64,000 nucleotides of DNA from Alteromonas sp. MMG017 (GTDB lineage: Bacteria; Pseudomonadota; Gammaproteobacteria; Enterobacterales; Alteromonadaceae), in contig NZ_JAGJDY010000015.1 of the NCBI RefSeq assembly GCF_018100795.1, positions 33,524 through 97,523 of the forward strand, given 5' to 3'. The notes below the pieces were generated by a model, which saw only the letters and a list, made by a program, of their open reading frames with translations, was not told where the DNA came from and did no database searches. Positions 53,383-62,165 of this stretch are shown here, in pieces. The stretch's first letter is position 1. Each line of letters starts with the position of its first letter. The position numbers were made by a program, and so were the translations under genes.

Positions 53383-54021
53383 CTACTTGTTTTTTGTTTT
53401 TAGAATCACATACCCAAAGAAAATAGCAAAAAACAAATCATTTAAACCATAAATGCTGTAAAACAAACCAGATAAGAAATGTTGCTCATAGATTTCGTAA
53501 AGCAATTCGTTGTGGTTGAAAATCCAATTCACCCAGTGCAAAAAATAAAGGCCTTTTACCACTATAAAAGTGCCGACCATCAATTTATTGCTTGACCACG
53601 AGGATGCCATTGCCATATAGGCCACACCCCATAATAATATAATCATCAGACCAAAACTGGACATAACTTGAGAGTCATAGGTTTGAATTATATTGTGAGT
53701 GAAAAATAGGGTGCCCAGTAATACACCTACAAAGTTCATTAAGCCTGCAATTACAAACCCTGCCCCTATCCAGTTATAACTGAGATTAATATGTGGCTTG
53801 TTGTTTACATCGAGTGTGCACTTATTATCTTGGCTATAATCAAGGTGGTCGATAGAATTTTCCTCATGTAAAAAACCTAAAGCGTCTGAACCGTACCGCC
53901 GCACATTTAGCCAAGCAACAAATGTAGCTAGGTACTGTAAAAACTTACTATTGTGTTGTTGAGTGGTAAACCCAGCTATTTTCATCATGACTTCGGCTTT
54001 CTTTGCTTTCCAACTCATCAC
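53383..54021 (-). CDS. membrane protein paired with a molybdopterin enzyme
   Basis: 212 residues. Soluble N-terminal part to about 85, then about four membrane segments: GAGFVIAGLMNFVGVLLGTL, MIILLWGVAYMAMASSW, LMVGTFIVVKGLYFLHWVNW and LFFAIFFGYVIL. It has no heme-ligand pattern that I can confirm. Its start overlaps the molybdopterin gene stop (ATGA), so it is translationally coupled and may be a membrane anchor or electron partner. I do not recognise a family. Confidence 0.6.
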   Translation of the reverse strand: MMSWKAKKAEVMMKIAGFTTQQHNSKFLQYLATFVAWLNVRRYGSDALGFLHEENSIDHLDYSQDNKCTLDVNNKPHINLSYNWIGAGFVIAGLMNFVGVLLGTLFFTHNIIQTYDSQVMSSFGLMIILLWGVAYMAMASSWSSNKLMVGTFIVVKGLYFLHWVNWIFNHNELLYEIYEQHFLSGLFYSIYGLNDLFFAIFFGYVILKTKNK

Positions 54022-56207
54022 TGAATTCCACTTTTTAAGTTTTTGATGGGAGGTTGTTCAGAGCTAAGATAAATTTTGCAAGGCACACCTTTTAGATGTG
54101 GAATGCCTTGTTCCCGATCTAGGTAGTCATCAGTATCAGGAATAACAACGGCATCGTTATGATCAACGTTGTAATCAGCACCTTCTTCTGGCAGCCACCA
54201 ACCATGAGGGACTCTAATCAAACCTTCTGGTACATCCTCTCTTGGCGTCACTAGCATTTGTATCTTGCCGTTGATGGTTTCAATAGTGGCCCATTGGTTT
54301 GCCTCGAGTTTGAATTTCTCAATATCATTAGGGTGAATAAAGGTTCTGGGAAAGGGATTCTTCACCCGTAATTTAGAGTTATGCCTTTGTCCTGACTGAA
54401 AAAATTGTGGCTCGCGCAGCCCTACAAACAACTTCAGGGGATATTCTTCACTCGTTTCAATGTTGCGATAGTAAGGCAAAGGGTCACACCCCAACTCCTC
54501 TAACACAGATGAATACAACTCCACTTTACCACTTGGAGTGGCAAAACCAGTATTGCGGTAGTTATAATATTGGTAGTCAAAAAGTTTTAATTTGTACTTG
54601 GCCTTAAATTCGTTAAAAGTCATTCCCATGGGAGCTAATCGGTGGTCAAAAAGATCTTCAACAGAATTCCAAGTGAAGTGCTGCCCCATTCCCATTCGTT
54701 CAGCCAGCCCTTTCCAAAAATCATACACATTACGACATTCACCCGGAGGTTGATAAAGTTGCTCTGAAGTCATCACTAAACTTGCCCAGTTATATGCATC
54801 CATCAAATTGGGTCGCTCCATCCAACTATCACCGGGTAATACGTAATCGCACAATTGGGCAGTCGGTGTCATAAACTGTTCAAAGCAGACATTTAAATCC
54901 TGATTAAGCATTGCTTGCTTGATAAGTGGCTGATTTCCATATCCCATTAAAGCGTTATTAGCGATGGCAAAAAAGGCTTTTACCGGGTAAGGATCGCCAT
55001 ACGCCATAGCCCTAAATGTAGGCGAAGGTACTGCCATGTGAGTGCCTTTAACTAAGTTAGGGTATTCGAGACCAAAAACGCGCAAACTATGTGCTTTTAG
55101 TTTATCCGCGGCTTTGAAAGTAAAGGCTGGATATTGGTCGTAGCCCAATTGTTTTTGCTTTTGTTCTTCAGATAACAGTTCGGTGAGTTCAAGTTCCGCC
55201 TCTGACAATATACCTGTACCCGGGTGCATCAACATTTCACCGCCGGGTGCGTCCAAATTACCAGTGATAGCCCTCAGAATGGAGATTGCTCTAATTGCAG
55301 AGGTACTGCTTACTTGCTGATCGGTAATCGGAGACCAAGGAATAATAGCGCCATCTGAGGTAGCATAAAGTCTGGCCGCTTCTCTAATCGATTCAATAGG
55401 CACACCGGTAATATTACTCACTTTTTCCAGTGAAAAATCGTCATTTACACGTTGTTCTAATTCATCAAAACCAACTGTGTAGTTACTAACAAAATCTTTA
55501 TCGTAAAGCTGTTCAGTTATGATGACATTAATCCAACCCATGCACATCGCAATGTCAGTGCCGGGTTTTATCGGTAAATAGATATCAGCTTTGTCTGCAT
55601 TCGGACTTCGTCTTGGATCCATGACGATAAGCTTTGCACCGCGCTTTTGGGCAAGTCGTTGTCGAATGTATTCAAATACCCAAGACTGGCTATTGGTATT
55701 GTGGCCCATCAACACAATACAGTTAGTATTTTCAAAATCTGGAAACGGCATCCAACCATAAGTCAGGCGATTAACGGCAGCGGTATTACCCAAACACAAT
55801 GCAACAGGAGATAGATAATTGGGGCTGCCTAGTAGGTTCATAAATCGGCGAGTCATACCTGATTCAGTGCTGCAATTCCACGGGCCACTCGTAACGGCTA
55901 ATGCTTCTGGTCCATACTTATTTACCACCGTTTTAAGTTTGGCAGAAATTTCATCTAACGCTTGCTCCCAAGAGATTTCTAGCCATTTATTTTCACCTCG
56001 TTGACCAGAGCGTTTCAGTGGTCTTTTCAATCTGCTGGGATGCTCAAAAGTGCTTTGTGACAATTGTCCTTTTGTGCAAATTGCGCCGGGTGCCAACGGG
56101 TTAGCTTTATCTCCAGACAATTTAAAGTCTGTATCGCCCTCTCTGCGTTTAGCGACTAACTGGCAAGAAATGTCGCAGGTTGCACATAGCACATGTTTTG
56201 TTTCCAT
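54018..56207 (-). CDS. molybdopterin-dependent oxidoreductase (DMSO reductase superfamily)
   Basis: 729 residues. The N-terminal [4Fe-4S] site is CATCDISCQ followed by the fourth Cys in GAICTKGQ, as in formate dehydrogenase/nitrate reductase-type subunits. SPVALCLGNTAAVNRLTYGW near residues 132-151 carries the likely Mo-ligand Cys. The C-terminal molybdopterin dinucleotide-binding domain (FGLREPQFFQSGQRHNSK) occupies the last 130 residues. There is no Tat signal, so the enzyme is cytoplasmic. Length is normal. No separate iron-sulfur subunit is adjacent. The substrate is unknown; the divergent AraC regulator suggests catabolic induction. Confidence 0.85.
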   Translation of the reverse strand: METKHVLCATCDISCQLVAKRREGDTDFKLSGDKANPLAPGAICTKGQLSQSTFEHPSRLKRPLKRSGQRGENKWLEISWEQALDEISAKLKTVVNKYGPEALAVTSGPWNCSTESGMTRRFMNLLGSPNYLSPVALCLGNTAAVNRLTYGWMPFPDFENTNCIVLMGHNTNSQSWVFEYIRQRLAQKRGAKLIVMDPRRSPNADKADIYLPIKPGTDIAMCMGWINVIITEQLYDKDFVSNYTVGFDELEQRVNDDFSLEKVSNITGVPIESIREAARLYATSDGAIIPWSPITDQQVSSTSAIRAISILRAITGNLDAPGGEMLMHPGTGILSEAELELTELLSEEQKQKQLGYDQYPAFTFKAADKLKAHSLRVFGLEYPNLVKGTHMAVPSPTFRAMAYGDPYPVKAFFAIANNALMGYGNQPLIKQAMLNQDLNVCFEQFMTPTAQLCDYVLPGDSWMERPNLMDAYNWASLVMTSEQLYQPPGECRNVYDFWKGLAERMGMGQHFTWNSVEDLFDHRLAPMGMTFNEFKAKYKLKLFDYQYYNYRNTGFATPSGKVELYSSVLEELGCDPLPYYRNIETSEEYPLKLFVGLREPQFFQSGQRHNSKLRVKNPFPRTFIHPNDIEKFKLEANQWATIETINGKIQMLVTPREDVPEGLIRVPHGWWLPEEGADYNVDHNDAVVIPDTDDYLDREQGIPHLKGVPCKIYLSSEQPPIKNLKSGIQ

Positions 56208-56280
56208 GCTTGCTCCAGAACCACTTTGATTGATTAATTAATTTTCCAGCTATGGAAACTAGCATTAAAATCTGACAATA

Positions 56281-56320
56281 TTTATCATTAAGGGCCATGT
56301 ATTTATCAAATGAGGCCATG
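56281..56320. promoter_or_regulatory. two direct repeats 21 bp apart, AraC-type operator
   Basis: TTTATCATTAAGGGCCATG (56281-56299) and TTTATCAAATGAGGCCATG (56302-56320) share 14 of 19 bases, with identical first seven and last seven. The 21-bp offset equals two helical turns, as for AraC half-sites. They lie between the molybdopterin gene and the AraC gene. The last copy is 42 bp before the AraC start. Confidence 0.6.
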
Positions 56321-56361
56321 GGAATTACCACAGTGTTTGGGCTAAAAATCTGGAGCAGGAA

Positions 56362-57360
56362 ATGACTAAATTGCATCATGGACCCTATGTATTGAGCAGT
56401 TTTTTAGATCAATTCCCTGAATTAGTGATGGCGCGAGGGGCAAACTTGGCGACCCTCAGTAAAGCGGCTGATATTCCGCTCCCCCTGCTAACAGGCAGGC
56501 ACCAACTTATTCCCTTTGATAATTTTATTGGTATTTTAGAGGTTGCAGCAGAATCCTTAGACTATCCTGAAATAGCTATAGATTTGGCAGGGCGTCAAAC
56601 TTTAAACTCAATTGGTCCTATGTCACGACTGTTAGTTGATTGCACATCATTGAAAGAAGCGTACGCAAAAATCCTTGAATATTTCCGCCTGCTTGTATTT
56701 GGGTTTGATATTCGATTAATAGAGACCTCTGATTGTTTAGAGTTGGCATTCGATATCAATATGCCAACTCTCATTAATAGGCAACAATTTCAAAATTATC
56801 TATTGGCTAGCACAGTCTGCGTAACACGCCGCTTGGTCGGTGAAAAATTTCCTCTTAGAGGGTGCTTTTATTCACGCAGTGAGCCTGACTTAAATCAACA
56901 AAAAAAACATGCAGCATTCTTTGGATGTCCAATTGCTTTTGACGCGCCGACTGTAAAATTGACTATGGATAGTGCAATACTGCATCGCCAAATTGATAAA
57001 TCAATAATTTCAAACAGCTTAAATGCCAGTAACTTTGTTAAATCAGTCAACCTTGAGGAAGCAATATCCAATATTTTTGTGTCTACTTTACCGACCGGTT
57101 ATTCAGACCTAGCCACTGTTGCCAGTAGCTTGGGTTATTCAACCAGAACCCTTAAACGAAGGCTTGCCGAGCGATCTCTTTCCTTCAGTTCAATACTAGA
57201 CTCAATTAGGCTTTCGCAGGCTAACCAGTATTTGCAAAGTACCTGCTATCAACTTTCTGATATTGCCGTACTTTTGGGATATAAAAACCAGAGTGCTTTT
57301 ACTAGAGCTTATATAAGACTTTGCGGGATAACACCCAGTGAATATAGAGATAGGTTCTAG
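56362..57360 (+). CDS. AraC-family regulator with Arabinose_bd-type N-terminal domain
   Basis: 332 residues. The N-terminal domain (about 20-205) is the OruR/ArgR-like AraC_arabinose_bd type (MARGANLATLSKAADIPLPL, MSRLLVDCTSLKEAYAKILE). The C-terminal double HTH (235-332) has LATVASSLGYSTRTLKRRLA and LSDIAVLLGYKNQSAFTRAY, then GITPSEYRDRF. It is divergent from the molybdopterin enzyme gene. The direct repeats in the shared region are probably its binding site. Regulators of this type respond to catabolic intermediates. ATG 56362 has GGAG upstream. Confidence 0.88.
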   Translation: MTKLHHGPYVLSSFLDQFPELVMARGANLATLSKAADIPLPLLTGRHQLIPFDNFIGILEVAAESLDYPEIAIDLAGRQTLNSIGPMSRLLVDCTSLKEAYAKILEYFRLLVFGFDIRLIETSDCLELAFDINMPTLINRQQFQNYLLASTVCVTRRLVGEKFPLRGCFYSRSEPDLNQQKKHAAFFGCPIAFDAPTVKLTMDSAILHRQIDKSIISNSLNASNFVKSVNLEEAISNIFVSTLPTGYSDLATVASSLGYSTRTLKRRLAERSLSFSSILDSIRLSQANQYLQSTCYQLSDIAVLLGYKNQSAFTRAYIRLCGITPSEYRDRF

Positions 57361-57362
57361 AG

Positions 57363-57413
57363 AATAAGGGGTCAGAGTACTTTAAACAAATTAAGTACTC
57401 TGACCCCTTTATT
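57363..57413. repeat. near-perfect REP palindrome
   Basis: AAGGGGTCAGAGTACTT and AAGTACTCTGACCCCTT form a perfect 17-bp stem inside 57363-57413, with a short AT-rich loop. It begins 3 bases after the AraC stop and ends 3 bases before the convergent propeller gene. It is one of the best-kept copies, hence probably recent. Confidence 0.9.
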
Positions 57414-57415
57414 TT

Positions 57416-58939
57416 TCATTCTACACGTTTAATCAGGTTGTACCGTAAAACAGTGCCCATTAGAGGTTTACCGTTCACGCTAACCATTTCACCTAGGTCT
57501 ATAGTGTAAAGTCTATTCTCGGCAAGGCTGTCCAAGGTAATAAAAAGCTGCTTTCTCGATTTACCTAAAGTGAGTTTGGCTGGAACTACATTAGTTACAT
57601 CCACCTTTTCTGAGCCGTATTTAGCGTGATAGTGATAGGTATGATGCGTTATTGAAACAGAATCTGGCATAGCCTCGATGGGCTCATTAGCGGTAATTTG
57701 AAACCCGTCTTTGTGAAGCGTTACACTTTCAATAAGAAAAGGCTTTTTTTTCTTAGTAATTTTGAGCAAGCCCTCTCCACCAGCCCAATTCATGTGTACT
57801 TTGCCGACCCACAATGCGCCATCTGAAGAGAAGTCCATCGTGTAATTTCCAATGCCAAGCGTGTTGCCCGCTATAAAAGGAATTAATGTTCCTTGCAATG
57901 TTCCGTCAATTTCATCGGGTAAATATCGAATGAGATGATTTTTGTTCATATCGCCTAAGAGCATTTCTCCCTCTGGAAGACCAAAAAGAGATTTAGCGAT
58001 AGTTTTAACCGGTTTCGTTGGTGAATTCGCCAACTCTCCATGAGGAAACAATGCCGCTGCGGGTTTGCGCAACGACAATAAATCTGACGCTTCTATTTCA
58101 GAATGTGGCTTTTGCCAACCTTTTTTCCAATGCAAAGAAGCTGGATGCCCTGCAAAATCTCCCTCGCTGACATGATGCAAAGGGCTTGTTCCTATCCAGT
58201 CACCCTGATTATCAGTTACCCATAGGCGCCCGTTATCATCGAATCCCATTCCAGCTGGCGACCGAAACCCTGAAGCAAAAGGCGTAACCTCACCGTCAGG
58301 CGCTATCTTCATTACCCACCCTCGGTAAGGCGCACAAGAAAACATGCGAGTTACCTTCTTCCGATACCCTTGTTTCCATTTTTCAAAGTCATGCCACTGC
58401 TGCATCTTGTCTTTAGGAGGACATAAATCACTGTATTCCCCCCTTATATACTCAAAAACTCCATTAAAATTAGATGCTACATTTAGCGCAACAAATATAT
58501 TTCCTTCAGTGTCAACCACCGGACCAAACGCAAATTCGTGGTAGTTTCCCGTCATTCCAAAATCATCGTATACCGTCTGATACTGATCTGCCTTACCATC
58601 ATTATCAGTGTCAATTATCCGCGTAAGCTCAGGCTTTTGAATGACTAAAAATTGTCCCGGCTTCTCCTCTACAATACCAAGTGGCATATGCAGCCCCGAC
58701 GCAAACACGTCCCATCTTTCAGACTCCGGATCATAGATAATCACGTCCCCGTGCATCACAGTAAGCGCTAGTCGGCCGTCTTTCATTGCCGTTAAACCAC
58801 CGACCTGAGGGTCAATTTCAATTGGGTAATCAACCCGCTCAATGGCGTAGTAGTCATACCAAACTGCTTTTACCATTGCGGAAAACATAAGGTGGGAAAG
58901 AAGCACCACCAGTAGCGATGCGGATAAAAGGGTATTCAT
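57416..58939 (-). CDS. secreted beta-propeller, partner of cytochrome c
   Basis: 507 residues with a signal peptide (LLSASLLVVLLSHLMFSAMV). A six-bladed propeller related to soluble sugar-dehydrogenase-type or PVC-type propellers is indicated by GLTAMKDGRLALTVMHGDVI, FASGLHMPLGIVEEKPGQFL, FASGFRSPAGMGFDDNGRLW (residues near 230-249), VTDNQGDWIGTSPL and GDMNKNHLIRYLPDEI. A C-terminal beta region (from about 400) follows. It overlaps the cytochrome gene by 4 bp (ATGA). Together they may form a periplasmic dehydrogenase; PQQ ligands cannot be assigned with certainty. Confidence 0.7.
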   Translation of the reverse strand: MNTLLSASLLVVLLSHLMFSAMVKAVWYDYYAIERVDYPIEIDPQVGGLTAMKDGRLALTVMHGDVIIYDPESERWDVFASGLHMPLGIVEEKPGQFLVIQKPELTRIIDTDNDGKADQYQTVYDDFGMTGNYHEFAFGPVVDTEGNIFVALNVASNFNGVFEYIRGEYSDLCPPKDKMQQWHDFEKWKQGYRKKVTRMFSCAPYRGWVMKIAPDGEVTPFASGFRSPAGMGFDDNGRLWVTDNQGDWIGTSPLHHVSEGDFAGHPASLHWKKGWQKPHSEIEASDLLSLRKPAAALFPHGELANSPTKPVKTIAKSLFGLPEGEMLLGDMNKNHLIRYLPDEIDGTLQGTLIPFIAGNTLGIGNYTMDFSSDGALWVGKVHMNWAGGEGLLKITKKKKPFLIESVTLHKDGFQITANEPIEAMPDSVSITHHTYHYHAKYGSEKVDVTNVVPAKLTLGKSRKQLFITLDSLAENRLYTIDLGEMVSVNGKPLMGTVLRYNLIKRVE

Positions 58940-59868
58940 AATTCCACCTCAATGCTGAAGCTCGACACTTGCTCAGGGGACAAGTGAACGTTATCGTCAG
59001 CTAGAGCTTTTCCATTTAGGCGTATTGAAGATGGAGACGAATGGACAAGAGTAAGTACTACATCTTGTTTTACGCCTGTTATTGTAAACTCACGAACGAA
59101 CGTTCTTTCATTACTCCCTAAGTGAATACGTTCTTTTACTTCAACGTTGCCGACCTGATAATGAAACTCGGGCTCCCCCTTAATCAATTGATATCCTTTG
59201 AACATAATCTCCTTATTATCAACAAACGAAAATAAAACGTCGCTTTTTTCTGTATACATTATGGCTTTCGCATTTTCCTCTCGTCTTTTTTCTCCGTCAA
59301 AATCAGCGCCAGTGGAGTACGCATAGCGCAATTTTGCTATGGTGGTATCCCATACCACTGTTAATTCAGAATTTAGAGCAATAGCTATTGATGCTGGGCT
59401 AGTGAAAGGCAGATAACGTCTCACCACCCGAGGATAAGGTCGCTGTGGCGGCTTGTAAGGTGCGAATTTAGGTTTTTCCCCTTCTTGTTTTTGGTCCTTA
59501 CTCACATCTAAAATGTAAAGCTGAATAGCTGCAAGCGTATCGTTGTCCAAATAGGTAATCGCAGGCATTTGGATCATATCAGGGTTTTTCTTACCCGGAC
59601 TTTTCACCCATGCTAAAAATGCCTCCCGTTTAATCTCTGGGTAACGATCGCTAATATAAACTAACGATGGACCTGTACTATTTTGCTTTAGATCGTGACA
59701 GGCGCCGCAATTTTCTTTAAATGCCGCCTCGCCCATATCAATGGCGTAAACGTTAACAGACAAAGTCATGAGCAACAGTACAAAACCGATTGTGCAAATA
59801 CTATTGCTGCCCATCATGAGAGAACTCAAGTTGTATCCTCTTTTGTTTACATCCATATTCGTTTTCAT
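58936..59868 (-). CDS. periplasmic protein with class I cytochrome c domain
   Basis: 310 residues. N-terminal signal (TIGFVLLLMTLSVNVYA), one heme motif CGACH near residues 54-58 (AAFKENCGACHDLKQNSTGP), and the axial Met likely in DMIQMPAITYL near 98. A Pro-rich linker (FAPYKPPQRPYPRVVRRYL) leads to a C-terminal beta-rich domain of about 160 residues. It is the first gene of a pair with the propeller protein. The protein should accept electrons in the periplasm. An unusual feature is the long C-terminal domain after a mono-heme part. Confidence 0.8.
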   Translation of the reverse strand: MKTNMDVNKRGYNLSSLMMGSNSICTIGFVLLLMTLSVNVYAIDMGEAAFKENCGACHDLKQNSTGPSLVYISDRYPEIKREAFLAWVKSPGKKNPDMIQMPAITYLDNDTLAAIQLYILDVSKDQKQEGEKPKFAPYKPPQRPYPRVVRRYLPFTSPASIAIALNSELTVVWDTTIAKLRYAYSTGADFDGEKRREENAKAIMYTEKSDVLFSFVDNKEIMFKGYQLIKGEPEFHYQVGNVEVKERIHLGSNERTFVREFTITGVKQDVVLTLVHSSPSSIRLNGKALADDNVHLSPEQVSSFSIEVEL

Positions 59869-60068
59869 TGTGTTCCCACTGCAAAATCATGAAGACTTCA
59901 AGACCGAAATACATGAACCTGAATTCACTACTCAGTTATTCTGATAACAGTATTTGTTAGGCATTCATTCGTTTATTCTAATTGCTTGCGATTCTGTGCT
60001 TAGCAGTTCGGGCTTACCAACTCTATTCCCCGAGCCTGAAACGGTCCGAAACCCGCTACCTGCCAACG

Positions 60069-61097
60069 CTATCTTGGCATTACCGAATCTCCCAGAAAGC
60101 GGCGGAATTTTTGAGGGTTACCGTGTTCATCTCCCTTAAGCAGAAAAAACACCATCCCAGCATCAGACAAGTCAGCTTTATTTTTAGGGTTGTGCTGCAT
60201 TCGCTCCCACAACCAACGTAACGAAGGGTCGTCGTGTGTTCTAAGCCATTCAAAGGGTTCAAATGATTTTGAGCACCATAGCGTTGTAGGTTTGTCACAC
60301 CCGTTCTGATCTATAATTCTTTTGTAATGGATGCGGTTACCACTTAGCAGCAATACATCTGACATTGTATGATGCGCTTTTCTTCTCAAATGGTTGTCGT
60401 TGTACCCACTATGAGAAATAACATATACATAAGAAAGTGACGCAATCTTTTCTATATCGATTACGCGTGCAACGGCTTGGTAAAGAAATTCTGAAGGGCC
60501 CATATTGATAAAATACAGAGGGTCGTGTTCACTAGATTTCGCAATCTCGCGTGCCAGATGTTCAATTGCCCTATCTGTATTTTTCGACACATCGAAGAAC
60601 TTTGATTTAGGAAAGTTCCACCACTCAATTGCACCAGTGACAGAGTCTGCCATGTAATTTGTTTCGTTGGTATGCGGTGGTGCCTCAATGAAGTTATTGA
60701 AGGAATAATGGACCAACTTATCTTGCAACTCTTCTTTGGCAAGCATTGCTAGTGTTGCGGCTGTACCTGCCCAATCATCCTCGTCAGCTCGCGGCCAACG
60801 TGCTTCAGTGTGATGATCAGCTTGATTGTTACCATCTGCACTAATTGCTATTCGTTCACCGTTGTACTGGAATCCCTCCGTAATAAACGCAGATACAACT
60901 TTAACGCTGCCATCGTGAGTAAATACGGAAGAAAGTGAACTGGTTGATTCAAACCCGTAAAGGCTAACTTCATTGTCTAGCGTATCGGCAAGAACCCATG
61001 CACTGTTGACACAAAGTACTGTGCTAAAGACAGCTACTGCGCTGCGCTGGAACATAGGAAGTATTATAGATTGAAGACGGGTTATGCAGCGAAACAT
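60069..61097 (-). CDS. secreted nucleoside-hydrolase-like (DUF1593-like) protein
   Basis: 342 residues (or about 328 from ATG 61055, which gives a better signal peptide MFQRSAVAVFSTVLCVNSAW). The region near 85-120, ISADGNNQADHHTEARWPRA and DDWAGTAATLAMLAKEELQD, resembles nucleoside hydrolase-fold proteins that bind calcium with clustered Asp. Further segments are DPLYFINMGPSEFLYQAVAR and LSYVYVISHSGYNDNH. Such secreted proteins occur in polysaccharide-use loci, but the reaction is unknown. It is independent of the cytochrome pair in transcription, with a 200-bp gap (59869-60068). Confidence 0.5.
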   Translation of the reverse strand: MFRCITRLQSIILPMFQRSAVAVFSTVLCVNSAWVLADTLDNEVSLYGFESTSSLSSVFTHDGSVKVVSAFITEGFQYNGERIAISADGNNQADHHTEARWPRADEDDWAGTAATLAMLAKEELQDKLVHYSFNNFIEAPPHTNETNYMADSVTGAIEWWNFPKSKFFDVSKNTDRAIEHLAREIAKSSEHDPLYFINMGPSEFLYQAVARVIDIEKIASLSYVYVISHSGYNDNHLRRKAHHTMSDVLLLSGNRIHYKRIIDQNGCDKPTTLWCSKSFEPFEWLRTHDDPSLRWLWERMQHNPKNKADLSDAGMVFFLLKGDEHGNPQKFRRFLGDSVMPR

Positions 61098-61205
61098 AAA
61101 TAGAGGGGCCAGAAATCGTACGCGTTATAAATATAAAGTTAGACTACTCCCCAACCACTACACAGTCAATATTTCACAAACAGATTGTTAACATTAAAAC
61201 CTAGA

Positions 61206-62094
61206 AAAAATGGGGTCAGAGTACTTTTATTTTGTATAAATGCCTACCGTCCCAACTTTTCATCACTGTCTTTTAGATTAGTTTTAACTGGTACAGGGTT
61301 GTAGCTAAAGCTGAATTTATCCATCGTGATAAATAACAATCCAATATGGCAGATTTAGAGATGGCCAGGAAAAGACGACTAGCACCAGCAGGCTTTGCAC
61401 AACACGTTATTCAAAGAGGCAATAACCGGTCAATTTGTTTTGCCTGTGAAAGTGACTACATTGCTTACATCCACTGGTTGAAGAAATTTTCTTTACAATT
61501 TGATGTTAGCATTCATGCATGGGTGCTAATGACTAATCATACCCACCTCCTTTGCACCCCTAAATATGATAACCGCGGTGTGAGCGCTATGATGCAGTCT
61601 TTAGGGCGCATGTATGTTAGGTACTTTAACCAAAAATACAAGCGGACTGGAACCTTGTGGGAAGGTAGATTTACCTCTAGCTTGGTAGATTCAGAAGAAT
61701 ATCTGCTTACCGTATACAGGTACATTGAACTCAACCCTGTAAGGGCGAAAATGGTGTTAGACCCAGCGGAATATAAATGGTCTAGCTACCCAACAAATGC
61801 GTTAGGGGTAAAATCGACACTATGCAGTGCCCACAGAGTATATTTATCTTTAGGGAAAACTGAAACTGAGCGCATGAAAGCCTACCGTGCACTTTTCGAA
61901 ACTGAAATCTCCCAAACACGTATTGGCAATATTCAATACTGTTCAAAAAAAGAGTTAGTATTAGGTAACAATAAATTTAAACAACAAATTGAAAACCTAA
62001 CCGGAATCGCCCTAAAAAACGAAAAATTAGGGCGCCCCCCAAAAATGAGGGCTAAGAATTTTTGAGGGATAATGTACTCTGACCCCTTTATTAG
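61206..62094 (+). mobile_element. intact RAYT element with REP ends
   Basis: Left end AAAAATGGGGTCAGAGTACT (from 61206) and right end AATGTACTCTGACCCCTTTA (62071-62090, continuing to 62094) bound a single transposase gene. The ends equal the arms of the short palindromes elsewhere in the window. Thus the short copies look like internally deleted or REP-derived versions of this element. Confidence 0.8.
61346..62065 (+). CDS. REP-associated tyrosine transposase (RAYT, Y1 type)
   Basis: 239 residues. Start region MARKRRLAPAGFAQHVIQRG NNRSICF is the RAYT opening. The HUH metal motif is NHTHLLC near residues 64-70. The catalytic Tyr lies in the helix YLLTVYRYIELNPVRAKMVL near 118-137. GTLWEGRF near 102-109 is the family hallmark. 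These enzymes cut and rejoin single-stranded REP hairpins and probably spread REPs. A start at ATG 61346 or 61361 is possible. The C-terminal 60 residues include a helical DNA-binding-like part (LENLTGIALKNEKLGR-type). Confidence 0.92.
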   Translation: MADLEMARKRRLAPAGFAQHVIQRGNNRSICFACESDYIAYIHWLKKFSLQFDVSIHAWVLMTNHTHLLCTPKYDNRGVSAMMQSLGRMYVRYFNQKYKRTGTLWEGRFTSSLVDSEEYLLTVYRYIELNPVRAKMVLDPAEYKWSSYPTNALGVKSTLCSAHRVYLSLGKTETERMKAYRALFETEISQTRIGNIQYCSKKELVLGNNKFKQQIENLTGIALKNEKLGRPPKMRAKNF

Positions 62095-62165
62095 TAATGC
62101 TCATCAGGCAGCAGTGGTAAGAAAAAATGCATTGTCGCCATCAGCTAGTCCTTCAAAAAATGGTA

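Noticed and set aside
53217..53426. Open frame of 69 codons over the 18-bp repeats (TTAARLTSAAR type)
   Set aside because: No ribosome site, composition comes from the tandem repeat, and it runs into the end of a convergent gene.
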